The notes: generated by a model not told the origin, from the letters alone. 64,000 nucleotides of DNA from Alphaproteobacteria bacterium (GCA_017465405.1 JAFTWG010000015.1:1-64000), one strand, 5' to 3'. Positions 39,749 through 48,225 are shown, counted from the first letter of the stretch. Program-made: numbers and translations.

Positions 39749-40933
39749 ATGAAAAAAATTTTAGTAATAAATTCCGGTTCATCTTCGTTAAAATTTCAAC
39801 TCTTTGCGACAGATGGTAATGAATATAAGGTTATAATAAAAGGTTTGGCAGAGCGTATCGGTATTGACGGCTCCAATATCTCCTATCAAAAAGAAGGAGA
39901 AAAAAAGCAAGTCGAGACTATTCCTTTGGATAATCATAAAACAACCCTTAAAGCTATTTTAGATATATTGTTGAAAGGTTCTCTGAAAAGCATTGATGAG
40001 TTATGGGCTATCGGACATAGACTCGGGCACGGAGGAGAATATTTTGACAAATCGGTTGTTATCGATGATGAGGTCATGGAAAAAATCTACGAAACAAAAG
40101 ATTTATTACCTCTTCATGGCAATGCTTTTGTATATGGAATCGAAGCAATGAAAAGTTTGTTACCTAATATAAAACAAGTTGCTACTTTTGATTCCGCTTT
40201 TCATCAAACTATGCCTAAAGAGGCATTTTTATATGCTTTACCATTGGAACAATACGAAAAATATCGAATTAGAAGATATGGTTTCCATGGTACATCACAT
40301 TATTATGTATCTAACGAACTGCGAAAAATTATGCCGAGTGCAGAAAAAATTATTTCTTGTCATTTGGGAAGCGGTTCTTCAATAACTGCAATTAAAAACG
40401 GAAAAAGTATTGATACATCATTTGGTTTTGCGGCAAGTTGCGGGGTTACAATGGGAACAAGATGTGGCGATATAGATGCCTATATTCCTCTTTATATAAT
40501 GCAAACGCAAAATAAAACTGCTGATGAAGTAAATCAGATGATGAACAAAGAATCCGGGCTTTGGGCTCTATCGGGAGGGTATTCAGATACACGAGATATT
40601 GAAAAAATGTATAACGAAGGCAATGAACAAGCTATTACAACCATCAACATTTATGTTCATAATGTTATAAAATATATTGGTGCCTATACTGCCGAAATGG
40701 GTGGAGTTGATGCAATAATTTTCACTGCGGGAATTGGTGAAAATTCATCATTTTTACGACAAAAAATATGCGAGCGGCTAAAATTTATGGGAGTGGAGAT
40801 AGATGAAGAAAAGAATAAACTTCGCTCTCAATTTGTTGAACTATCAACCCCTGCAAGCAAAGTTAAGGTATATATGATACCTACTAACGAAGAACTGGTA
40901 ATAGCTCAAGATACATATAAACTTTGTGCATAG
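39749..40933 (+). CDS. ackA: Acetate kinase
   Basis: AckA interconverts acetyl phosphate plus ADP with acetate plus ATP, yielding ATP in fermentation. The 394-residue protein begins ILVINSGSSSLKFQ and contains GHRLGHGGEYF, RYGFHGTSH and CHLGSGSSITAI. No pta (phosphotransacetylase) gene is adjacent. It ends at a strong terminator and appears monocistronic. Confidence 0.96.
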   Translation: MKKILVINSGSSSLKFQLFATDGNEYKVIIKGLAERIGIDGSNISYQKEGEKKQVETIPLDNHKTTLKAILDILLKGSLKSIDELWAIGHRLGHGGEYFDKSVVIDDEVMEKIYETKDLLPLHGNAFVYGIEAMKSLLPNIKQVATFDSAFHQTMPKEAFLYALPLEQYEKYRIRRYGFHGTSHYYVSNELRKIMPSAEKIISCHLGSGSSITAIKNGKSIDTSFGFAASCGVTMGTRCGDIDAYIPLYIMQTQNKTADEVNQMMNKESGLWALSGGYSDTRDIEKMYNEGNEQAITTINIYVHNVIKYIGAYTAEMGGVDAIIFTAGIGENSSFLRQKICERLKFMGVEIDEEKNKLRSQFVELSTPASKVKVYMIPTNEELVIAQDTYKLCA

Positions 40934-40961
40934 AAAAGGAGCGGTTTCCCGCTCCTTTTCT
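40934..40961. terminator. Terminator after ackA
   Basis: AAAAGGAGCGG and CCGCTCCTTTT pair, with a T-rich tail, between ackA and the converging outer-membrane gene. Confidence 0.87.
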
Positions 40962-40983
40962 TTATTTTTAAATTTTTAACTAA

Positions 40984-41769
40984 TTAAAACAATACTTTTA
41001 AGTTTACACCTGCGGTATAGTCATAATCAATGTATTTATCCGATGTTCCGTCAAGATAATAGTCTCCGAATACACCGACAGCTACATTATCTTTTACAAA
41101 ATAGTTAGCTTCCGCTTGAACATACCATTCGTTTGTATTTGAACCGTCATCGGTTTCAAATTCATAACGAATACCTGCATCAAAAGCGGCTTTGTCAAAT
41201 GTTTTATGGAAACCGGCAAATACTGTGTAATAAATATCTCTATCACTTTCATCAATATCGCCATCAGCCGTAAACATTGCATAAGGTGTTAAGCCATTAT
41301 CCATAGCATAACCTACTTGAGCTTCAAATTTCAAAGCTTTATACCAATCATCATTCCAAGCATCTTTATGTCCATACCAAGAAGCTTCATCATATGTATA
41401 ATAACCCAATCCAACTTGTGTTAACAAACGTCCGTTGCTCCAGTTATATTTTACACCAACTTCGTAATCAAGGTTAATTTCGTTATTATATGCACGATTG
41501 GTTAAACCTTCAAAATCAAAAGCATTGGCAATTGCACCGTAAACTGAGAAATTGTCTGTTACACCATAGGTAAGATGTTCTTTTGCAAACAAATCTTCCC
41601 ATGCATAATCAACATCTTTTAAATTTGTACGTTCATAAAAAACGCTGGTATTAGAAAGAACTTCACCTTTAGCAGGCAAAAACAAAGAACCTGTAAAATC
41701 TTTTGCAGATGCAGCACCGGCAATTAATGTTGCGGCAGCAGTAGTTAAAAGCATAGTTTTAAAGTTCAT
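40984..41769 (-). CDS. Small outer-membrane beta-barrel protein
   Basis: The 261-residue product has a signal peptide (cleavage near ASA|K, residue 22), alternating hydrophobic/polar strands rich in Tyr and Trp, and a terminal Phe (NLKVLF) as needed for barrel assembly. No ligand motif is visible. Negative charge and aromatic girdles are typical of small porin-like proteins. It has an AAAGGAGA site and a long inverted repeat around its promoter region (see 41815). Confidence 0.85.
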   Translation of the reverse strand: MNFKTMLLTTAAATLIAGAASAKDFTGSLFLPAKGEVLSNTSVFYERTNLKDVDYAWEDLFAKEHLTYGVTDNFSVYGAIANAFDFEGLTNRAYNNEINLDYEVGVKYNWSNGRLLTQVGLGYYTYDEASWYGHKDAWNDDWYKALKFEAQVGYAMDNGLTPYAMFTADGDIDESDRDIYYTVFAGFHKTFDKAAFDAGIRYEFETDDGSNTNEWYVQAEANYFVKDNVAVGVFGDYYLDGTSDKYIDYDYTAGVNLKVLF

Positions 41770-41814
41770 GAGATAGTCTCCTTTTTTTGTTAAACTGTCC
41801 GGATTTAGTCCCCG

Positions 41815-41872
41815 GGATAACTTGAGCTTATTTATATATTATTTAATAATCAATTAATTTTTTAAGTTATCC
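41815..41872. repeat. Inverted repeat flanking the barrel-protein promoter region
   Basis: GGATAACTT (41815-41823) and AAGTTATCC (41864-41872) are perfect nine-base-pair inverted copies separated by 40 AT-rich bases. That interval carries a possible minus-strand promoter (TTGATT followed by TATATAA). Paired sites of this kind often bind a regulator that loops or blocks the promoter. Confidence 0.5.
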
Positions 41873-41975
41873 TAATAACAAAAAATTTCGATTAAGAAAC
41901 ATTTTTAAAACTGTTGCAAAAATAAAATTTATCAGTATAATTAATGCGTTATAAATTATATTATATGGTAAAAAT

Positions 41976-42554
41976 ATGTCAAAAATTTATATGTTTCGTC
42001 ATGGTCAAAGTACATTCAATAAACAAGGATTGATACAAGGACATACGGACAGTTCTTTGCTTACGGAATTGGGACAACAACAAGCTATTGATGCCGGAAA
42101 AAAACTGGCCGATAAGAATATTTCTCTAATTATATCTTCCCCTCTTAAGAGAGCTAAAGAAACTGCAGAATTAGTAAATAAAAGCATTGGTGCCGATATT
42201 TGTACAGACAATTGTTTTATTGAGGTAAATGTCGGTGAAGCCGAGGGTATCAGCTATCTTGAAGCAATACAAAAATATGGCGAATTTTATAAAAATTGGC
42301 GAAGCAATGATGAAAAATTTTTAGATATTTCCATAAAAGGCGGGGAAAGCAAAAGACAGGTTCGAAAACGTATTTTTGAAGGACTTAACAAATATGCCGA
42401 TATAAATAAAAATATTGCCATTGCCGGACACGGAATAATTTTATCACAAACGTTGTTGGGGCTGGGATATAAAGCAGTAGAAATAAATAATTGTTCGATT
42501 ATATGTCTGGATTTTGATGGTAAAGATTTCACCGTTGACGGGTTTGTGGACTAA
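41976..42554 (+). CDS. Histidine phosphatase family protein
   Basis: The 192-residue protein begins IYMFRHGQSTFN, with the phospho-accepting His9, and has Arg in SSPLKRAKETAE and the second catalytic His in AGHGIILSQ. It belongs to the phosphoglycerate-mutase-like/CobC-type phosphatases; the substrate is not evident. It starts a run of three plus-strand genes, followed by a membrane-anchored protein whose ATG is five bases after its stop. Confidence 0.88.
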   Translation: MSKIYMFRHGQSTFNKQGLIQGHTDSSLLTELGQQQAIDAGKKLADKNISLIISSPLKRAKETAELVNKSIGADICTDNCFIEVNVGEAEGISYLEAIQKYGEFYKNWRSNDEKFLDISIKGGESKRQVRKRIFEGLNKYADINKNIAIAGHGIILSQTLLGLGYKAVEINNCSIICLDFDGKDFTVDGFVD

Positions 42555-42558
42555 TTGC

Positions 42559-43272
42559 ATGAAAAAGAATTGGAAAATTATACTCATCATTTTTTGTTGC
42601 TTGTTTTGTTGGTTTGGCAAAAAACCTTTATACCAGTTTTTATGGGGAGAATATACCGGACGACAAATTGAAATAGGCGAAGAAAAGTTTGAACGCTTTC
42701 CTGAAAATCAACCATGGGATAAAGCCCAAATAGGCGGATATGATATAGAATACGTATTACGTCGTAAATATTCAGTCAAAGGGAGAGTTGTATTTGTTGA
42801 CTGGAACGACGGAGTAATAAAAACATGGTATCATTCTGCCGGAAGAAAAAACGTGAAACTGTATAATGCCGTTGCTTCTGTTGATTTATCAATAATCCAT
42901 GGAGAAACTGCACAAGATAATAATTGGAAGAAAATAAAGTTTGACCACGAAGAAAGAGGTTTGTTATGGTCATATAAATATGCCGATAATCCGATTGTAA
43001 ACGATTATGAAATCAATAATAACCACGTAATTCCGGCAAATTTGGCCATAAAAAAAGCAATTGCAATTTTGAAAGTCGGTGATATTGTAGAAATTGAGGG
43101 CTACTTGATGGATTGGAAAGGAACCGGCAAATTTAGTCAATTTAATATAGAAACAGCTAAAGAACCCGGTGATATTCATGAAAAAATACTCTATGGAGGT
43201 CGCCCGGGGGCCGGACTTTGCAGACAATTTTATGTTACTAAAATCACTTTTGACGGATACACTTTTGAATAG
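42559..43272 (+). CDS. Membrane-anchored protein of unknown function
   Basis: The 237-residue protein has one N-terminal hydrophobic helix (about 5-22) and a soluble domain with a GDIVEIEGYLMDWKGTG segment, likely beta-rich. I recognise no family. The start at 42559 follows directly on the phosphatase stop, so the longer in-frame start at 42514 is rejected. The Shine-Dalgarno site is weak, so translation may depend on coupling. Confidence 0.65.
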   Translation: MKKNWKIILIIFCCLFCWFGKKPLYQFLWGEYTGRQIEIGEEKFERFPENQPWDKAQIGGYDIEYVLRRKYSVKGRVVFVDWNDGVIKTWYHSAGRKNVKLYNAVASVDLSIIHGETAQDNNWKKIKFDHEERGLLWSYKYADNPIVNDYEINNNHVIPANLAIKKAIAILKVGDIVEIEGYLMDWKGTGKFSQFNIETAKEPGDIHEKILYGGRPGAGLCRQFYVTKITFDGYTFE

Positions 43273-43281
43273 GGATAAAAA

Positions 43282-44199
43282 ATGGAACAAATAATCAATG
43301 CAGTTAAAAATTTATTAGATAAAGATAATACCGGACATGGATTTGAGCATATTGAAAAGGTTTATCAAAATGCTATGAAAATTTGTGATACCGAAAAAGA
43401 CGCAAACAGAGATATTGTTGCGTTGGCTGCCCTGCTTCATGATTGCGATGATTATAAACTGTTCGGAAATGAGTGTGCCGAAAAATTAATAAATTCTCGC
43501 AGAATTATGACTGATGCCAAAATAGGTAAAAGAATACAACAAAAAGTTTGTGACATTATTTCAACAATCGGATATTCTAAACGTATTAGTGGAATTGAGC
43601 CTAAAACCTTGGAAGGACAAATCGTATCCGATGCTGATATGTTGGAAGCTATGGGAGCCGTGGGTGTCGTGCGATGCCTGACTTTTGCACTTGCACGATG
43701 TAACAAATATGGCACTCCGCTTTTTGATAAAAATGTTTGGCCTGTGGTTAATATGTCTGCAAAGGAATATAAAGAAAAAGATCGTCGCTCTGATAATTTT
43801 ATAAATCATTTTTTTGAAAAAATGTTTAAACTTTACGAATTACTTCTAACTCCGGCAGGTAAAAAAGAAGGGGCCAGAAGACACGAATTTATGATTATCT
43901 TTTTAGAGCAATTTTTTGAAGAACAAGGTTGTGCCAACTGGAAAGCATACCTAAAAAATTATATACGAAGACAAAGAACATCCATAAGCACTAAAGCAAC
44001 ATTAAAAAGACTGAGAGATGCGGGAAAGAAACTGGGAAGACCCGTCGGTTCTAAAAAACCTAACAAATTAATTAAAAGAGAAGCTAAAATAAAAGAAATG
44101 CTAAAAAACAAGGAACCGAAGAGCAATATAGCAAAAAAATTAAAATGCTCTCGCTCGACATTGTACAGATATCTCAATACATGTATCAAGAAGAAATAG
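43282..44199 (+). CDS. HD-domain hydrolase fused to a serine-recombinase-type HTH tail
   Basis: The 305-residue protein has an N-terminal HD domain (GHGFEHIEKVYQNA, His53-Asp54 in ALLHDCDD, later DADMLEAMGAVG near 108-120), resembling YpgQ/YedJ nucleotide phosphohydrolases. From about residue 227 it changes to a very basic segment (RRQRTSISTKATLKRLRDAG, then KKLGRPVGSKK and SNIAKKLKCSRSTLYRYL). This is the E-helix end and helix-turn-helix of resolvase/invertase recombinases. The catalytic recombinase domain is absent. The frame is continuous, so it is a true fusion in this sequence. Confidence 0.78.
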   Translation: MEQIINAVKNLLDKDNTGHGFEHIEKVYQNAMKICDTEKDANRDIVALAALLHDCDDYKLFGNECAEKLINSRRIMTDAKIGKRIQQKVCDIISTIGYSKRISGIEPKTLEGQIVSDADMLEAMGAVGVVRCLTFALARCNKYGTPLFDKNVWPVVNMSAKEYKEKDRRSDNFINHFFEKMFKLYELLLTPAGKKEGARRHEFMIIFLEQFFEEQGCANWKAYLKNYIRRQRTSISTKATLKRLRDAGKKLGRPVGSKKPNKLIKREAKIKEMLKNKEPKSNIAKKLKCSRSTLYRYLNTCIKKK

Positions 44200-44201
44200 A
44201 T

Positions 44202-44720
44202 TTACTTAAAATCTTTATATATCCTTGAAGCTACTGCTCCATGGTCATTCTGATATTTGCCGTTGTATAATTTTATATCACCTAATGTTTTCCAAAACGT
44301 AAGTTGAGCGATTGGCATATTTTTATATAATTTTATCGGCATTGTTGCATACAGATGAAAAGTTACATTGCATTTGCAACCAATATCAAACAGTCCCGAT
44401 GTTATATGAATAAACAGTCCAAGCCTTGCAATGCTTGATTTTGCGTGAACGATGGGAACATAAAAATCGCTGCCGACAAATTCGTTACTGCTACCTAAGA
44501 GAAACTCTCCTCGTTTAAGTTCATATCCTTCATCAGGAATTTCAACTATTTTGGTATGAGGTTCTTTTTTAGGATCTAAAATTTCATCGGTATATATAAC
44601 CAACTTATCGGACAAAGTTAAATCGTAAGAATTGGTAGTTACCGCATCTTTATTAAACGGCTTAATAATGATATGATTATTTTTAACTTCTTCAATTATC
44701 TTATTACCTGTCAAAATCAT
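44202..44720 (-). CDS. dCTP deaminase-like protein, apparently lacking the catalytic Glu
   Basis: The 172-residue protein has the dCTP deaminase/dUTPase fold: LGSSNEFVGSDFY, then KSSIARLGL at 94-102. The family RSS motif is changed to KSS. The position where active enzymes have Glu (GxxGxxxLE) reads FHLYAT, with His122. It overlaps its paralogue by four bases. Loss of the catalytic Glu suggests a non-catalytic or altered role, possibly as a subunit with the paralogue. It is the last gene of a five-gene operon. Confidence 0.78.
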   Translation of the reverse strand: MILTGNKIIEEVKNNHIIIKPFNKDAVTTNSYDLTLSDKLVIYTDEILDPKKEPHTKIVEIPDEGYELKRGEFLLGSSNEFVGSDFYVPIVHAKSSIARLGLFIHITSGLFDIGCKCNVTFHLYATMPIKLYKNMPIAQLTFWKTLGDIKLYNGKYQNDHGAVASRIYKDFK

Positions 44721-45226
44721 TTTTTATGCCCCATAAATTGTTCTTCATATTTAGATATCTGCGGTTCGGAATAAGAAGAATATCCTTCTTCATATAATGT
44801 AGCCTCGCCATAATTTTCCCAAAACGAAATTTGTCCGATTATCATATTAGGGTAAATTCTTATCGGTTTTGCAGCAACGAGTTCTAAAGTCCATTTATGT
44901 TCTGCTCCGGTATGTCCCAAGTCGGCAGAAACTTGTAAAAAAAGGCCTAATCTTCCGGTAGAACTGCGCCCAATTAAGGACATGGCACATTTTTTACTGC
45001 CTAAAACTTCAAATGTATGTCCCAAATAAACTCGATTGGGATAAAGAACAAATCCCTCTTCGGGAATAGTAATGGTTTTATATTCTCCATTATCTTCTTT
45101 ATATGTCAAAATATCTCCCAAACGATAATTATAACTGTTTGGATTGAGTTGTTCTTCATTAAACGGACTAATGACAATATCCCCTTTTCGGAGATATTTT
45201 TTTATTTCCGAACCGGTAAGTATCAT
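44717..45226 (-). CDS. dCTP deaminase-like protein
   Basis: The 169-residue protein keeps the key features of dCTP deaminases and bifunctional dCTP deaminase/dUTPases: GRSSTGRLGL (residues 86-95) and Glu115 in WTLELVA, plus the trimer-forming PNMIIGQISF. Such enzymes turn dCTP to dUTP, supplying dTMP synthesis. Some act in phage defence by depleting dCTP. Here it is embedded with an MccF-like peptidase, an AlaRS-like protein and a methyltransferase rather than with housekeeping genes. Confidence 0.83.
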   Translation of the reverse strand: MILTGSEIKKYLRKGDIVISPFNEEQLNPNSYNYRLGDILTYKEDNGEYKTITIPEEGFVLYPNRVYLGHTFEVLGSKKCAMSLIGRSSTGRLGLFLQVSADLGHTGAEHKWTLELVAAKPIRIYPNMIIGQISFWENYGEATLYEEGYSSYSEPQISKYEEQFMGHKK

Positions 45227-45235
45227 TTATTTTCT

Positions 45236-46204
45236 CTAAAACTTCGTAATTTTAATTTTGTTACCGTCAATTATACAATGTCCGCCTATCGGAAAACTGA
45301 TAATCGGAGTGGTGTGACCAAAATCAACATTTCCGATAATAACTTTGCCTTCCAACTCTTTTTTGGATAAAACCATTTTTTCCAATAGCTCTTTCGTCAT
45401 CGGATTAGCAGGTTCAAAACGTCCGAAAACAATAGCTTTTACGGTTTTGAAGTCAGGATGTTGAGCAAGTGCCTGAAGGTTTCGATTAAACACCCAAAGT
45501 TCATGTTCGGCACAATGCTCTAAAAACAGAATACTGTCTTTTATATCAGGAAAATATGGAGTTCCTTTGAGCTCATCTAACAAACCTAAATTACCGCCGA
45601 CAATTTTCCCTTCAGCTTTGCCGGAATTGATAGTCCAAAATCCGTCATTTTTGATAAAGTTACGATTTTCCTGATCCAAAAACCACATATCATCAGACCA
45701 ATCAGGAGACGGCAAAAGTTCAAAAGATTCATCTTGCATAAAACATTTTTTGAAATATTCAACTGTATATTCTATGCCTTTTATCATCCCGAAACTTGAA
45801 AAATGCGGACCGGAATAAGTGACCAAACCGGTTTTAGCATAAATAGCATTGCATAAAGCGGTAATGTCCGAAAAACCGCAAAGTATTTTGGGATTGTTTT
45901 TAATCAATTCATAATCAATATGAGACAAAAGTTCATTAGAATTAAACCCGCCGATAGCCGTAAAAATTCCGTCAACGGTTTTGTCGGCAAAAGCTTCGTG
46001 CAAATCAGCAACTCGAGAAGCAACGGAAGATGATGCAACATCATCAAATTCATCGGCATTAGCTGAATATGATATGGTTATTCCCATTTCTGCAAAACAT
46101 TTTTTTGCAATTTCCCGACAGTCTTCTGATATTATTTTAAAGCTTCTTGATGGTGCAATAACTCTGATATGTGATCCCGGCTTTAATTTTTTTGGAAAAA
46201 TCAT
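45236..46204 (-). CDS. MccF-like S66 peptidase
   Basis: The 322-residue protein belongs to the S66 family, which includes LD-carboxypeptidases of murein recycling and the microcin C resistance protein MccF. Features favouring the MccF branch are AIGGFNSNELLSHIDY, CGFSDITAL (nucleophile Ser), GLVTYSGPHFSSFG and GKIVGGNLGLLDELKGT, with the C-terminal Glu/His region (ILFLEHC, GHTTPIISFP). MccF cleaves the amide between an amino acid and a nucleotide. The position in an operon with an AlaRS-like protein fits that type of substrate, but housekeeping murein recycling is not excluded. Confidence 0.82.
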   Translation of the reverse strand: MIFPKKLKPGSHIRVIAPSRSFKIISEDCREIAKKCFAEMGITISYSANADEFDDVASSSVASRVADLHEAFADKTVDGIFTAIGGFNSNELLSHIDYELIKNNPKILCGFSDITALCNAIYAKTGLVTYSGPHFSSFGMIKGIEYTVEYFKKCFMQDESFELLPSPDWSDDMWFLDQENRNFIKNDGFWTINSGKAEGKIVGGNLGLLDELKGTPYFPDIKDSILFLEHCAEHELWVFNRNLQALAQHPDFKTVKAIVFGRFEPANPMTKELLEKMVLSKKELEGKVIIGNVDFGHTTPIISFPIGGHCIIDGNKIKITKF

Positions 46205-46207
46205 ATT

Positions 46208-47248
46208 CTACTCTCCTCTTTGTTTTTTTAATGCCATAATTGTTGCTGCATTAAGTTCTGTAATTCTTTGCTCTTTATTGTTGAACAAATCTATAATTTT
46301 TTGATGTGCTTTTACATCTCCAAAAATCATATTTTCGGAATGATATATAAGTTTTGAAGTTTCTTCAATTCTTAAACCGCTTTTATTAGCAAAATAATGC
46401 AAACCTCGCAAATATTTGTATAAAATTTTGGTTTGTTCATCTTTGCTGGAAGGCTCTAAACCTTCTCGCATGAGCGCTAAAGAAGTTATTATACAATCCT
46501 TAAATTTATGATTGGTATTTAAGGCTTCGTGATTTGGAAAAGGATAACAGTCCAAAATGTGGGGCAATCCGCAAGTTTGTTGCATAATTGACGTATCTCC
46601 GAATCCTACTTCCAAAAACAAAGGCTTTTTTGTATCTTTATCTCGAAATATAATATAATTTCCTACATCGGAAAATTCTCCGCTTTGCCTGTTTTTAACC
46701 GCAAAATTAAAGTTTTCGCCATAAACACCTTCTATTCCGATTGTGTGACGATAATACTTTTCCGGATGAGCATCATATTCAACCGTAGGGTGTCCGGTCA
46801 TTTCAACAATTTTCATCAATTCTTCATCTTGACTATTCACCCGCAGGAGAAGTTCATCATCTTCAAGACCTACCGTATTTTTGAAAAAATCTAATGCTTG
46901 AAATATGGCATCTTCTTTACCTTCATACGGCCTTACCGTATCTATGTTAGTGAAATATGAACCCCATTTGGGATTAACTTCATCATTAAGCATATTTCGA
47001 ATATTTCTGGTTCTTACCGAATCCTGTGCTAAAACCAATCCTGTTTCTGGAATATTTAACGGAAGAACATAATCTTTTTTCAAAGCAGAAACCGCAGCTC
47101 CGATAAAAATAACACTTTTATCTTCTTTTGAAGTTATCGGTAAAGGGGTAGCTTGTTGATAACCGTATTTTTTATAATTATCAATAAATCCTTTTACTAA
47201 AGCTTGACGATAATCATTTAGTTCTTTTGCATATGGAGGAAAAAACAT
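46208..47248 (-). CDS. Alanyl-tRNA synthetase-like stand-alone protein
   Basis: The 346-residue protein resembles the N-terminal half of AlaRS. It has VLAQDSVRTRNIRNMLND, YFTNIDTVRPYEGKEDAIFQALDFFKNTVGLEDDELLLRV and GLEPSSKDEQTKILYKYLRG. These parallel the AlaRS motif 2 region, catalytic core and tRNA-binding region. AlaRS is about 870 residues; the editing and C-Ala domains are absent. The AlaRS motif 3 GLER appears as GLPH, losing the Arg. It may activate an amino acid without charging tRNA, or be inactive. The function is inferred, not known. The ATG directly follows the stop of the methyltransferase gene. Confidence 0.7.
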   Translation of the reverse strand: MFFPPYAKELNDYRQALVKGFIDNYKKYGYQQATPLPITSKEDKSVIFIGAAVSALKKDYVLPLNIPETGLVLAQDSVRTRNIRNMLNDEVNPKWGSYFTNIDTVRPYEGKEDAIFQALDFFKNTVGLEDDELLLRVNSQDEELMKIVEMTGHPTVEYDAHPEKYYRHTIGIEGVYGENFNFAVKNRQSGEFSDVGNYIIFRDKDTKKPLFLEVGFGDTSIMQQTCGLPHILDCYPFPNHEALNTNHKFKDCIITSLALMREGLEPSSKDEQTKILYKYLRGLHYFANKSGLRIEETSKLIYHSENMIFGDVKAHQKIIDLFNNKEQRITELNAATIMALKKQRGE

Positions 47249-48040
47249 TTATCTTCCTTTCTGTTGTTTAACACAATCAAAAATCAATTCTCCGGGGTAC
47301 TGCCCTTTTCCAAACGGAGTTCTGTCAAAATTACCATACAAGTTTTCAACGGTCAGCTGATTTTTTTCCAAAATTAGTGCCGCCGTATCTTTGAAAAAGT
47401 AACTGGTAGTATATAACCATTCGAAATTGTCTTTTTTACCGTCAGTATATTCTACGGAATAATATTCTTCAATATTTTGAGTTTGTTTGAAATAGTCCCG
47501 TTCATTAACTTCAACTCTGCGATTGATTTTATTTCCGTCATCATCGTGATAATTGCCTTCAAATACAACACCTTCTCGGACCAACATATGAACCCAAGGA
47601 TTAAACAAATCAAAAACGAAACGACCGTCATCGGTAAGCAAGTCTTTTGTACTTTTTACAAATCGGTCCATTTCATCCAATGATTGACAATGTTGCATAA
47701 CTCTAAACGGAGCAAATGCAAAAGAAAATTTTTCTTTAGGTTGGAAATCATTTATATCGGTAACGTGAGTTACAATATTTTTTATTCCCTCTCTTGCGGC
47801 TTTTTCTTTCAAAACTTCAATTTCATCACCAATAACGTCAACGGCATGAAATTCTAAATCAGGATTGCGGGCGGCTATCGGTAACAAAACTCTGCCCGTA
47901 CCGGCGCCTATTTCAATAACCTTATTATTGGAAAAAGTTTTTTTATATTCTTTTAATATCCTGTTATAGAAAGCAATATCCTCTTTACGCTCTTTATAAA
48001 ATATATCGTAAAGTTCTGATGCGTTTTTATATCTTTTCAT
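47249..48040 (-). CDS. Class I SAM-dependent methyltransferase, first gene of the operon
   Basis: The 263-residue protein has the SAM motif VIEIGAGTGRVLLPI (about 41-55), acidic loop FHAVDV and the FAFAPFRVMQH segment. The substrate is unknown. A GAGG ribosome binding site precedes the ATG. It heads the five-gene minus-strand operon, all gaps being nine bases or fewer. Confidence 0.86.
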   Translation of the reverse strand: MKRYKNASELYDIFYKERKEDIAFYNRILKEYKKTFSNNKVIEIGAGTGRVLLPIAARNPDLEFHAVDVIGDEIEVLKEKAAREGIKNIVTHVTDINDFQPKEKFSFAFAPFRVMQHCQSLDEMDRFVKSTKDLLTDDGRFVFDLFNPWVHMLVREGVVFEGNYHDDDGNKINRRVEVNERDYFKQTQNIEEYYSVEYTDGKKDNFEWLYTTSYFFKDTAALILEKNQLTVENLYGNFDRTPFGKGQYPGELIFDCVKQQKGR

Positions 48041-48067
48041 GATAACCTCAAATCAATTAATAATATA

Positions 48068-48095
48068 CTTATACTCTTTTATCGTTTTTAGTCAA
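48068..48095 (-). promoter_or_regulatory. Promoter of the methyltransferase/AlaRS-like/MccF-like operon
   Basis: On the minus strand TTGACT (48090-48095) and TATAAG (48068-48073) have a 16-base spacer. They lie about 25 bases upstream of the first ATG. Confidence 0.6.
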
Positions 48096-48153
48096 TATTT
48101 TTATATATTTCCCTTTGATTTTATGCAAATTTTATACATTTAAAAATATTTTC

Positions 48154-48187
48154 TTGCACATTTTAGACAAATATATTAATATTTGTC
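48154..48187 (+). promoter_or_regulatory. Racemase promoter overlapped by a palindromic operator-like site
   Basis: TTGCAC (48154-48159) and TAATAT (48177-48182) with a 17-base spacer form the promoter. A palindrome of nine-base arms (GACAAATAT at 48166-48174 and ATATTTGTC at 48179-48187) covers the spacer and -10, as expected for a repressor site. Confidence 0.5.
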
Positions 48188-48225
48188 ACATTGAATTTGA
48201 TTATTAACCTTTAACTATTATCCAA

